DNA of 64,000 bases. Origin: Simmondsia chinensis (taxonomy: Eukaryota > Streptophyta > Magnoliopsida > Caryophyllales > Simmondsiaceae). The notes beneath the pieces were generated by a model that had not been told where the DNA came from, made no database searches, and worked only from the letters and a program-made list of their open reading frames with translations. The position numbers were made by a program, and so were the translations under genes. This document shows, one piece after another, positions 33,285 through 42,435 of this stretch. The stretch covers positions 20,941,212-21,005,211 of the forward strand of contig JAGTTD010000016.1 of assembly GCA_018398585.1 (NCBI GenBank), given 5' to 3'. The number at the start of each line of letters is the position of its first letter. The first letter of the stretch is position 1.

Positions 33285-34293
33285 ATCTATGTTGGAAATA
33301 ACGCGTGTATACAACGACCTTCCTGCGTAAAATACTATTAAAATACAACTGGAATACCACGAAAAATACAACCGAAATACTATTGAAACACAGCTTTGAA
33401 TACTGCAAAAATACAGCCGAAAAATTATAGCGGAAACAATAAAATCAGACTGCAAATTACTGTTAAATAAATGGCGAGATATAAACTGAAAAACAGCGTA
33501 ATAGTGCAATAAAAATCCAGTAATTTCAAAGCGGAGAGATGGAGCCAAATAAGTGAATAGGACAATCAAATAATACCCAAAGAGGAAGAATAGTTTAGAA
33601 AATACTAAAGGTACCGTGCCGTGGGAAATACCATTGTCCTAAAAGACGGTTTCGCCGCTGCTCTGGTGCATACAGTAGTTACGGCAGCCGTCCTCCAGGA
33701 TTAACACGGTCCGACTATTAACGTGCACTCGTTAATCGTCGGGTAGGAGTGAACGAGAACTTTGCCCGAAATGCTTGACAAGAAAACGACAGAAGCCGAG
33801 AGAAGAAGGAGGAAGGAAGAGCTGTGTTTGTTGAGAGATGATTCCAAACCTAAGTTAAACAACCCATTTATACTAATTCTAAAGCTTAACGGGTATAAAC
33901 ATTGAAGTTAATGGTGATTAATGTGATGCTCCCAACGACTAGAAATGGTTCAATTGTATTGATATGGATCCCAATGGCTATTAACATTTTTCGGGCATTA
34001 AAATCGAGCCCAACAGCTAGTTATTGTAAATTTTCGCAAAACAAATATACCCGATGAGAAAAATATCACCCACACCCTCGCCCGAGCGCGGCGGGCGAGT
34101 GGCGCGTGTGGCTCCCACCATTCCTTTACCCAAGATTTAATTCAAATAGGTTGAGTAAAAGTACCCTTATAAACCCAACTACCCTTCTTTAAATTGTCAA
34201 TATGGGATTGGGAACCTTTATCTTGTATTCACAATATGGGATACAACTTCCTACAAAATTAGATTTAGCTTGTATCATATTTCTAACAATCTA
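33285..34293. mobile_element. Solo LTR, 999 bp, with perfect ATCTA target duplication
   Basis: The LTR is 33290-34288, from TGTTGGAAATA to TATTTCTAACA (11-bp inverted ends, one mismatch). ATCTA flanks both sides (33285-33289 and 34289-34293). No internal retroelement sequence is next to it, so it is a solo LTR from unequal recombination. It contains a TATA-like stretch TTTATACTAATTC near 33868. Confidence 0.9.
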
Positions 34294-34539
34294 TCCATGA
34301 CCAGTATGGAACTTGGGTGAAACTAAGTAGAGGTTTGAACCAACTAATGTTGAAGAATCAACCATTTTCAATTTTTATTTCACTCTCTTGTTTGCTTAAT
34401 AATTAGTTTATTACTTGAATTCTAAAAATTCTTAATTTATTAGAAAAAATAAATCAATAAATGTAATTAGTTAGAAAAAAAAAAAAAGAATAGGTGGCTC
34501 TGTTGATATATGACTTTGTGTGTATTCTTACAACTTGAT

Positions 34540-34750
34540 GCTTGTATGCATTTTGCTTGCATGTTTCCATGCTCTCAATGCTTATCATGCTTGTCGTACT
34601 TTTCAAGTTTTTCTGGTGGGGGTCCTCAGAAACAGCCTCTCGACAAGGTATCATCCCGAAGGGGTAAGGCTGCATACTTCACACTCCCTCTCAGACCCTA
34701 CTTATGTGGGAGCCTTTGAGACACTGAATATGTTATTATTGTTGTAGTTA
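34540..34750 (+). mobile_element. LINE/SINE tail copy 3
   Basis: A longer copy: GCTTGCATGTTTCCATGCTC upstream, then GGGTCCTCAGAAACAGCCTC, GGGGTAAGGCTGCATACTTC, TGTGGGAGCCTTTGAGACAC and TTATTATTGTTG. The upstream GCTTGC text also occurs in the copy at 51200-51345, showing that these share more than the tail. Confidence 0.8.
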
Positions 34751-35369
34751 GAAAAAAATAGGTCTAATAGAATTAAAATCTTACCAACGAGTTCCTTTGC
34801 AAGTTCCTGTTGGGAATGGTTGGAGATTGAGATGGAGTTAGGAAAAAGATAAGTCTTATAGAATTCAATAAATATAACATTATTCTATTATGTAAAACTT
34901 GCAATTAATTTTGTATGCGAATACTAGTTATTTATTTAAATCATATAAGGTAAGTAACAAGCGTATGCTATTTCTTTATATAGTTATACTACTATGTTTT
35001 GGCTATCTATTAACAATTACAGCTACTATTAAGATGTTTGCGCTTTATGAGCAAATAGAGAATGGGTAATGTCAAGGCCCTTAATCCAACATATCTTGTA
35101 AGCTTTCAACGATCATGGAGAGTCAAATAGTACCATATGAAGATAAGCCTGTATTGTTCAAGCTAAAGAGAGTTCATAGAACCAAGCATATTTCAACGAA
35201 CTCTTTCGACTCTCGAGTTTTGGAAGAAGGATGCAGCAAATGTTAACAAATTCACTCAAGAACCTGAAAGAGTTATTTAAGAAAGCATCTACAATAAACT
35301 TTCGAGAAATCGACGCAAGATTGGCATTCGCCAACTCCGAGACATCCCTGGTTAATGTGCACACATGAA
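34751..35369. other. Intergenic / possible Copia pol remnant
   Basis: AT-rich to about 35040. The segment 35150-35360 precedes a Copia 3' UTR and may be decayed pol, but I could not place it against a domain. Confidence 0.3.
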
Positions 35370-36262
35370 AGGGAGTTAAATACGCACTGTACTTTTTTTC
35401 CCTTTGCTATGGTTTTTCCCACTGGGTTTTTTCCTGGCAAGGTTTTAACGAGGCAACTCGGACACTATACACTTTCAAGAGTGTCATGTCTCACAATATT
35501 TTTAAGGAAAATATCCAAAGGGGGAGTGTTGCAAATATTAGATATTTTGGGTACAATTTTTATGGTCAAATTTGGATATTATTAAATATCTTAGAAAATT
35601 AAAAATTATATAAAAAAGGGTTATTTATATTTTACTACCCTGATATTTTTGGTAATTATAAAAAGAATCCTGATGTTTTGAAATTATTAAAAAGGACCCC
35701 AAGATTTTATCGTATTAATAAAAAAAATCCTTCAGCAAATAAGGAAAAATGTCTTTCCTTTCAAAACGGGAGAAATCATGATTCTGAGTGACCCAAAAAC
35801 CTTTACGATAATTATCATGCAAATCCAAATCGAATCAAAATAAACCAGATGGCCCAAAAACCTTTCAAAATGACGTCAGATGGCCGGAGATGGTCCTTTT
35901 TATTAATACGATAAAACCTCAGGGTCCTTTTTAATAATTCCAAAACATTAAGGTCCTTTTTATAATTACCAAAAAGGTCAGGGTAATAAAATATAAATCA
36001 CTCTATAAAAAACCTTTGTGTATATATATATGTGTGTGTGTGTGTATAGAGTTAGAAAGACCGGAGTAGCAAAAAAAAATTAAATTGAGAAAGTGAGATG
36101 TTGGGGAGAGAATGAGAATAAGAAAAGAAAAAAAAATTAAAAAAATTATTTGAACAGAAGAAAAATTTCTCTGATTTCTGAGTTCTAGAATAAAATACTT
36201 GCTATTTTTTTTAAAAATATATTTGAGTTTGTATTTTTATTTAATTATTTTTTTTTATAATA
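35370..36262 (+). mobile_element. Copia 3' end: 3' UTR, polypurine tract and LTR, interrupted by a MITE
   Basis: GGTTTTTCCCACTGGGTTTT and GGCAAGGTTTTAACGAGGCA are the stereotyped 3' UTR text of many plant Copia elements. Then AAAGGGGGAG (35516-35525) is the polypurine tract and TGTTGCAAATATT (35527) starts the LTR. The far LTR edge and the partner LTR were not found; the end near 36262 is a guess. Confidence 0.65.
35609..36012. mobile_element. MULE-type MITE, copy A, 9-bp target duplication
   Basis: The element is 35618-36003 (386 bp). Its terminal inverted repeats of about 105 bp begin GGGTTATTTATATTTTACTA and, inverted, GAGTGATTTATATTTTATTA. A perfect 9-bp duplication TATAAAAAA flanks it (35609-35617, 36004-36012), as in Mutator-like elements. 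Each arm is built of units of about 33 bp containing TATTAATAAAAAGGACC or close variants. It sits inside a Copia LTR. A relative is at 53267-53827. Confidence 0.82.
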
Positions 36263-36267
36263 TTAAA

Positions 36268-36500
36268 GAGGGCACCACCACGCTGTCACCGGATCTCATT
36301 AGAACTTCGAAGTTAAGCGTGCTTGGGCGAGAGCAGTACCGGGATGGGTGACCTCCTGGGAAGTCCTCACCCTCAAGTTGGGGTTACTCAAAAACATCCT
36401 CTCTTCAGGTTAATATCCTGAAAGAGGAAGGTTACGTACATCCGCTCCCCCAGACGCTGCGTAAACAGGAACCCTTGAAGCACTGGATATGTTCCTTCCT
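36268..36500 (+). mobile_element. 5S-rRNA-headed retroposon (candidate SINE with LINE-type tail)
   Basis: 36288-36366 matches plant 5S rRNA closely: CACCGGATCTCATTAGAACT, then AGTTAAGCGTGCTTGGGCGA and GATGGGTGACCTCCTGGGAA. Both parts of the internal RNA polymerase III promoter are therefore present. The first 20 nt or so are shortened. About 20 nt after the 5S part the sequence becomes the dispersed tail (AGAGGAAGGTTACGTACATC, AGGAACCCTTGAAGCACTGG), then TTATTGTTATTG. A 5S head on a LINE-like tail is the architecture of 5S-derived SINEs. Alternatives are a 5S pseudogene that landed beside a tail copy, or a Cassandra-type LTR fragment, since those elements carry 5S sequence. Confidence 0.6.
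36288..36366 (+). pseudogene. 5S rRNA-like segment
   Basis: Only a handful of mismatches to the plant 5S consensus over 79 nt. It is isolated rather than in a tandem 5S array and lacks a normal 5' end, so it is not a working 5S gene. Confidence 0.85.
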
Positions 36501-36712
36501 AGTTTTATAACACTATTGTTATTGTTATTGGTTTTGTTATTGTTGTTATTTACTACTACTACTACTACTATTATTATGATCATTATTATTGATGCTGTTA
36601 TTATTGTCGTTACTATTATTGTTTTTGTTATTATTATTATTATTATTCCCCGCTTTTGTGGGAGCCCTTGAGGCACTGGGATTGTTGTTGTTGTTGTTGT
36701 GTTATTATTATT

Positions 36713-36745
<33 letters not shown>

Positions 36746-36840
36746 ATTACTTTATTATAATTATTATGATTATTATTGGTATTATCATTATTTAGTTATT
36801 ATTATTTTGATAATTATTATTATTATTATTATTTTATTAT
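36501..36840 (+). repeat. TTN triplet microsatellite with a second tail fragment
   Basis: Long mixed TTG/TTA/TAC triplet repeats. At 36648-36680 another tail piece appears (CCGCTTTTGTGGGAGCCC, GAGGCACTGGGATTGTTG), itself followed by more TTG. The region looks like an expanded retroposon tail with a second tail copy embedded. Confidence 0.75.
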
Positions 36841-37519
36841 ATTAAAATTTATTGAAAGGTATTTTGGTAAACTATTTTTGCTCATATCCACTTCCACTAG
36901 TGTATACCAAATATGAGAATGACTATTTAACATCATTCTCATCTCTATTCCATACATACACCAGACGAATGAGTGAGAAAAAGCTCTTCAAACCCTCATT
37001 CCTCACTTTTTAGATGTATGATCTTTTATTTGCCAAGATATCGGAAAAAAGAAAAAAAATGACATGTATTGACATTTAAGCATGACATTATTCTATTCAA
37101 TCAACTTATTAATTTTAAATATAATTAATTTTTTTCAGTAATACAATAATATAAAAATTATTCTACTAGTCGCGAAAATAACAATATTGAATTCAACCAA
37201 ATGTTAGTTCCAACAACATATATAACTTAAACTAATATTATTAGTTCCAACAACATATATAACTTAAACTAATATTATTACATAAAATATTAAAATACAT
37301 ACATAGTAAAAAATCAATGAAGTTATAGAATAGTAACAAACCATTCAAGGAAAATATTAAAGCTTAAAATTATAACTAAAAAAATGCTTAATTAAAATAT
37401 TTATCAAGACTTCCCAAATTATAACCAAAGTGTTATAACCAAAATTTCATATAATAATGCACCTAAGCAAAAATATTTAAAATACAATTAAACATTTTAA
37501 TAAATCTTATAGTGTTAGA
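36841..37519. other. AT-rich intergenic sequence, nothing recognised
   Basis: Includes a direct duplication of TTAGTTCCAACAACATATAT (about 37204 and 37239). No gene was seen. Confidence 0.4.
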
Positions 37520-37582
37520 ATTCTTTGTGCTCCAGTGGTGAGGTTGATAGACCCCCCAACCTGAGGTTCGGAGTTCAAACCC

Positions 37583-37613
<31 letters not shown>
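37520..37613 (+). mobile_element. tRNA-type SINE-like segment ending in C24A10
   Basis: TGCTCCAGTGGTGAGG resembles an RNA polymerase III A box and GAGTTCAAACC a B box, spaced as in tRNA-derived SINEs. It ends in C24 (37580-37603) and A10. Target duplications were not found. Confidence 0.5.
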
Positions 37614-37614
<1 letters not shown>

Positions 37615-38637
37615 TGTAATGTTAAAAAGAAATCTCATAATAATAATTGAAATAACTCTTCAACTAATAAAACCAATAGAATTATAACCTATATTTAATA
37701 TTTAATATAAATTAAAAATTCGCGCCAAAAGGCATGAAACTTGATTATAAATAAGCTACTTCCACACAAAAAGAAAACACACAATTCAAAGATATCTTCA
37801 ACCTAGGCAACTTTTCTGCTTTTCAAATAACGAAGTGAAAATGTACAACCATATCAAATTGGAAGATAAATTTGAGAATAAAGATGACCAACATCCAAAA
37901 CAGGTGAACCAAATCTGAAAGAATTTGTGAAACTTACTTTAATTATGGGGAACCAAACCAAATCAACTACAGGAAAGTAGAAAAGCAATAATGAAAGCAT
38001 TTGGACGAAATTACACTTTTCAAATTTGATTAGATAACATTTATGCATGTTAAATATTACATAAAGCAAAATAAAGCAAATATGATTATAAAAACTTACA
38101 AAACGATAATACTAAATAATGTAAGAAATGAATGCCACTTGTGCATCGCACAGAAAGAGCCTAATATATATTATTGTAATCATGTACTATATAAGCATTT
38201 TTTACATAAGATTAGTCAACATTCTCCAAAATTCATCAAATTTGACAAGAGTATATAAGTGATAAAATATTTAAACCTCAAGTAGCTCATCCTATACATT
38301 AAAACATTAGAATACTTAGCTCATAATTTAATGCTCAAACCTCATGTAAATAATTGATAATTTCCCAAAGCAATTGGCAAAGGAAAGAAGGTAGAAAATG
38401 ACAATAATGGAGGATATTTGGAGGCTTCTAGATAGGTGCAAGGGAGTTAAGGTTATACATGTTATCGGGGAAGGAAATAAGGCAACAAATCGAGTTACTG
38501 TTGGGGACCTATAGAAAACCAAGATGAGAATAGAGTAACTGAACTATGTCTGGAGTTTAGTAGGATAAATAAATCTGAAGCGTTAGAATATCCTAACTCT
38601 GTTTAAGCATCTTAGCTAGTGTTTAAAAAAGCATTCC
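37614..38637. other. AT-rich intergenic sequence; Helitron-like end near 38164
   Basis: At 38137-38164 the text TTGTGCATCGCACAGAAAGAG then CTAA forms a good small hairpin (TGTGC-ATC-GCACA) followed by CTAA and T, a third Helitron-like 3' end. Nothing else was recognised. Confidence 0.35.
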
Positions 38638-39316
38638 TAGACACTAAGATGAGGCGAGGTGCAGGGTCATTGCCTAACCAGCCGAGGCTATTTGACCTAG
38701 GCGCATTGACGCGCACCAAGGAGCGCAAGCGATCGAGGCGCACTTAGTCTTGCCTTATGTGTTTAAGACCTTATTTTGCCATAAATTAAAAAAAATAATT
38801 ATTTCATGTGACTATTTTATTTTGTTATTTGTTTGTGCGAAACATGGATTAGTACTTCTTGACTACTAGATGCTACTAACCTTAAAGGAAAAGAAGCATA
38901 AGAGAAAAGAAGAAGAATGGGAAATATTAGGAAAATTAGTACCTACGGTGCATTGACTTTTAAATAGTACCTTTTTTTTTTCTTTTAGTACTTAGTACTA
39001 CCATAACGTGTTAGTAATTATGTATGATTAACTTTGGTTATCTTTATTTTGATATGATGGAAGTGGTAGAGAATAATATTGGTGCCATGTATCTTTTATG
39101 GATTTTATAGTGCCTTACTATTTGTGTCAAAAAGCTTATATTGATAATATATAATATAGCACATTTTAATGAATACCAATATTTTTTAGATTTTTTTTTC
39201 TAAAGTACTATATATAGTATAAATATAGAATATGGATGCAGTTAAGAAAACATGCACCTTGCTTCACTAAGGCGCACCTTTACCTTGCGTCTAGGCACTA
39301 GGACCACCTATACGCG
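38638..39316. repeat. Decayed element with GGCG-rich ends
   Basis: A left block (38628-38750: GACACTAAGATGAGGCGAGG and GCGATCGAGGCGCACTTAG) and a right block (39250-39310: CTTCACTAAGGCGCACC, GCGTCTAGGCACTAGGACC) are partly inverse. They bracket AT-rich DNA and may be two ends of one non-autonomous DNA element, which the chromovirus at 39317 has cut. Confidence 0.35.
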
Positions 39317-39426
39317 TGATGCAACAATTAGGGATGCATCCAAGAATTGATGAAGAATTAGAGAGAGGGAGAGAAAGACAGAGGGAGAGATTAGAGTTAG
39401 GGTTAGAAGAAGAAGAGGAATCGAGA

Positions 39427-39730
39427 GAGAGTGTTAGAGTATAAAACCAATCCTGGACCTTCATCCATCAGCTTAAGCTTTTGGAAAAGATGGTTCCTTG
39501 ACATGGTATCAGAGCCTTGATGACCAATAGGTCAGGAGTTCGAATCTCAACAGCCCTCACTTTCAATATTAAAAACAATTAAGCACAGGGTAAAAGGTGG
39601 GCCTGTGCATTGTCCACGCTTCAAGCCCAAGCGGGCATTTGCATGAGGGGGCATGTTAGAGTATAAAACCAATCTTGGACCTTCACCCATCAGCTTAAGC
39701 TTTTGGGAAAGATGGTTCCTTGACGGAGAG
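39427..39730 (+). mobile_element. Miniature LTR retrotransposon (SMART/TRIM type), 294 bp, 72-bp LTRs
   Basis: LTR 39432-39503 and LTR 39654-39725 (72 bp each) start TGTTAGAGTATAAAACCAAT and end CCTTGACA or CCTTGACG. The primer site TGGTATCAGAGCC (39504-39516) directly abuts the first LTR and a GAGGGGGCA purine tract abuts the second. A perfect 5-bp duplication GAGAG flanks it. The internal domain is only 150 bp and codes nothing. It lies in the left LTR of the deleted chromovirus but not in the right one, so it is the later insertion. Related decayed copies are at 42448-42680 and 43190-43498. Confidence 0.9.
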
Positions 39731-39891
39731 AAGGAGAAGAAGAGAGAGAGGAGAGAGAAAGTTGTTTTATTTGATGACTAAAATCAGCTAATACATTTCT
39801 TTTTATATCACTAACATCATAATACTCAACTCAACACTAATTGTATACTAATGTGCTTTAATCCCCTTTATTACATGTATCAATATCCGCG

Positions 39892-39925
<34 letters not shown>

Positions 39926-39932
39926 AAAAAAA
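39892..39932 (+). repeat. C32A9 homopolymer junction
   Basis: A run of 32 C then 9 A in the polypurine-tract position of the deleted chromovirus. It is one of five such junctions in the window. Confidence 0.9.
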
Positions 39933-39939
39933 TTTAGAG

Positions 39940-40315
39940 GTCCTTGCCCACAGGGAAAAAATTTCAGAAAGCGAAGACAGAACTCAGGGATAGTCCTCCC
40001 ATGTAGCATCTTCAACAGCACGATCGCGCCACTAGATCAAAAGCTGAGTGACTGCGACGTTATGTCTTTTAAAAAGACGACGATCTAGAATTGCTACGGC
40101 TCCCATCGAAAAGCAGGAACATAAGGTGCTAAGACCAGACTGCCAGGTGTGATCGTCCCGACATGGCGTCGAAGCTGGGAAACATGAAACGCAGAGTGAA
40201 TCTTAACATTCGAAGGAAATGCATGAGTATAAGCTACGGCCCCGATTTTAGCAATGACACGGTGAGGGCCGTAGTATTTAGCAGAAAGCTTCCCATTGGG
40301 TCGTTTCTGCACCAA
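39940..40315 (-). pseudogene. Integrase C-terminus and chromodomain remnant of the deleted chromovirus
   Basis: KLSAKYYGPHRVIAKIGAVA and SAFHVSQLRRHVG (40315-40094) are followed, past stops, by chromodomain-like AILDRRLFKRHN and VEDATWEDYP, ending CGQGPL. Confidence 0.75.
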
Positions 40316-40396
40316 AATTTGACTATAAGGTTGGAGCTTGAGGTAGACCCAATCCCCGACCGCAAACTATCATTCTAAATGAGGAGTATCCGCCAA

Positions 40397-41071
40397 CTAT
40401 TTCATATGGAGTTGAGCACGAGAGAGATGGTGTTTGAGGAGCTGAACAGCCTCCTCTCGGGCTGCCATACTGCGATCAATAGCAGCGACGTCGGTCTCAC
40501 CTGGGACATATGGGATGTGTAATGGCGGTTGTTGGTCATATAAGATTTTGAAGGGTGTTGACTGAATGGCGGAATGAAAAGATGTATTATACCGCCACTT
40601 CGCGACGGGAATAAAATTTGACCATGAGGATGGCATGTCACAACAAAAACTACGAAGATACATTTCTAAACTATGATTGACGACCTCGGTTTGGGGATGG
40701 TAACCCGATTGCATGTTGAGGTCCACGCCCAACCCACGAAATAGCTCTTGCCAGAATAGGCTCAAGAATACCGAATCCTGATCCAAAACGATACTTTGTG
40801 GCAAGCCCTGTAAGCAAAAAACCAAATCTAAGAAAACCCGAGCAACATCTTGCGCGGAATATGGATGAGAAAGCAACATGAAGTGAGCATATTTGCTCTA
40901 TCGATCAACGACAACAAAAATAGTATCTTCCCTTGAGACGACGGAAGTCCGTCAATGAAATCCATTGATATCGAGGTCCCTATCATCTCAGGAATCAGCA
41001 AAGGTTGGAGAAGGCCGGGATAGGCTACATTATCGGATTTACAACACTGACACACGGTACACTCTGACACC
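40397..41071 (-). pseudogene. Integrase of the deleted chromovirus
   Basis: The second half of the zinc finger (VSECTVCQCCKSDN) opens directly beside the LTR, then SMDFIDGLPSSQGK, LDQDSVFLSLFWQELF and the YHPQTEVVNHSLEMYL segment. The frame shifts near 40880 and the last catalytic region has lost GQ from the usual PQTDGQTE. Confidence 0.8.
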
Positions 41072-41510
41072 AAGCCAACAAAAATTAGGGTTGCATCCAA
41101 GAATTGATAGAGAATTGATGAAGAATTAGAGAGAGAGAGAGAGGAAGAGATTAGGGTTAAGGTTAGAAGAAGAAGAGGAATCGAGAGAGAGAAGGAGAAG
41201 AAGAGAGAGAGGAGAGAGAAAGTTGTCTTATTGGATGATTAAAATCAGCTAATGCATTTCTTTTTATATCACTAACATCATATTACTCAACTCAACAGTA
41301 ATTGTATACTAATGTGCTTTAATCCCCTTTATTACATGTATTAAAGCTATCGTCTTCGTGTGCCTTATGCCTTTTTATACATAGATCCTAGTGTCTTTTT
41401 TACCATAAAAGAAAATTAAAAAGAAAAAAGGTAAAAATGTAAGGCCATATGCAATGGGGCCCCATTTTTTTGAGGCACCAAAAAAGAATCTCAAAATGAG
41501 GCTTCCAAAA

Positions 41511-41670
41511 GAGAGGCCCATTGCCAAAGCCCTCCTGGCCCAAATGGTTGGGTAGGCATTTGCCACCCACGGGATCCAGTGTTCGAGGCCCGGCATCCCC
41601 CCTTCCCCTGCCTTTAAGGCATTTGTACTGTTCAAAAAAAAAAAAAAAAAAAAAGAGAGGCCCATTCCAA
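41511..41670 (+). mobile_element. tRNA-derived SINE, 127 bp, with 16-17 bp target duplication
   Basis: The body is 41528-41654. A box TGGCCCAAATGGTTGGG (41536-41552), B box GTGTTCGAGGCCC (41579-41591), then a poly(A) of 21. The duplication GAGAGGCCCATTGCCAA (41511-41527) is repeated as GAGAGGCCCATTCCAA (41655-41670). All features of a complete pol III SINE are present. Confidence 0.9.
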
Positions 41671-42210
41671 TTTTTTATTTTTATTTTGTATTTTTAATTA
41701 TTTTAATTAATAAAATATATTAAATTTTAGTTAAAAATAGATTTTAAATATTAACAAATTTTTATATATTAAATTTGTGTAATTTTTTATTTAGTTATTA
41801 ATATTATATTATATTTATCAATATAAATCTTAATTTTTATAATTTTAATTTATTCTTTTAATATAATTAATTATTTTTTAATTATATTTATTTTTAATAT
41901 ATTTTTATATTTTGTCTTGAATTAATTAAAATAATATAAATAATATTAACTATTAAATATTTAAAAATAAGATTTTAAAAATGAAGTACGATTAAAAAGG
42001 AAAAACCCTATTTTTATAAAATTTTATTTTTTAAAAATGAGGCTTTGAAAAAAAAAAAAAAAAAAAAAAAAGGACCCCTGCAGAGAGCGTAAGGAGCCAC
42101 GTAACAGTTGCACCATCCACTCAAAATCCAAGGCGAGAGGCCCCAAATTCCTGGCTTCCCACCAGACAATTCCCTTTCCTCTCTCTCTCTCTCTCTCATC
42201 GGCAGCGGCA
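41671..42210 (+). promoter_or_regulatory. Upstream region and 5' UTR of MPH1
   Basis: 41671-42030 is extremely AT-rich, then A28 near 42050-42071. The proximal 130 bp is GC-balanced, has GCCACGTAAC (an ACGT core, often light-related) at 42095-42104 and a (CT)n tract at 42179-42197, and no TATA box. Such CT-rich TATA-less promoters are common in photosynthesis-related plant genes. Confidence 0.45.
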
Positions 42211-42390
42211 ATGGCGTGTATGTCTCAAGCTCTAGTCTACGCCGCTGTAAACACTTGCTGCAGCTCCCCATCTTCATTCCAATCCTTTCAATTCACTAAG
42301 TGCCGCCGCTATATCAACCCTAATTTCAGAATTCGAGCTTCTTTGGATGAATCTGATTGCAATGTCGAAGAATGCGCTCCCGATAAAGAG
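42211..42390 (+). CDS. MPH1: MPH1 exon 1 (transit peptide)
   Basis: 60 codons ending in the acidic EECAPDKE. Donor GAG|GTAGTG. The first ATG after the CT-rich 5' UTR was used. Confidence 0.87.
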
Positions 42391-42394
42391 GTAG

Positions 42395-42435
<41 letters not shown>

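Larger units (their letters stand above)
39317..41343 (-). mobile_element. Deleted chromovirus: LTRs plus integrase only
   Basis: LTRs are about 39317-39882 (including a 299-bp secondary insertion) and 41072-41343, sharing GCATCCAAGAATTGAT and CAGCTAAT(A/G)CATTTCTTTT. The left copy ends TGTATCA; the right has mutated to TGTATTA. Reading on the minus strand, a primer-site-like TTGGTGTCAGAG abuts the 5' LTR and runs directly into integrase zinc-finger codons, so gag, protease, RT and RNase H have been deleted. No clean target duplication remains. Confidence 0.8.

Noticed and set aside
36288..36366. Functional 5S rRNA gene
   Set aside because: It lacks a normal 5' end and T-run terminator, is single and not in an array, and is joined to a retroposon tail.
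37520..37613. tRNA gene
   Set aside because: A- and B-box-like motifs exist, but no cloverleaf could be drawn; it fits a SINE head better.
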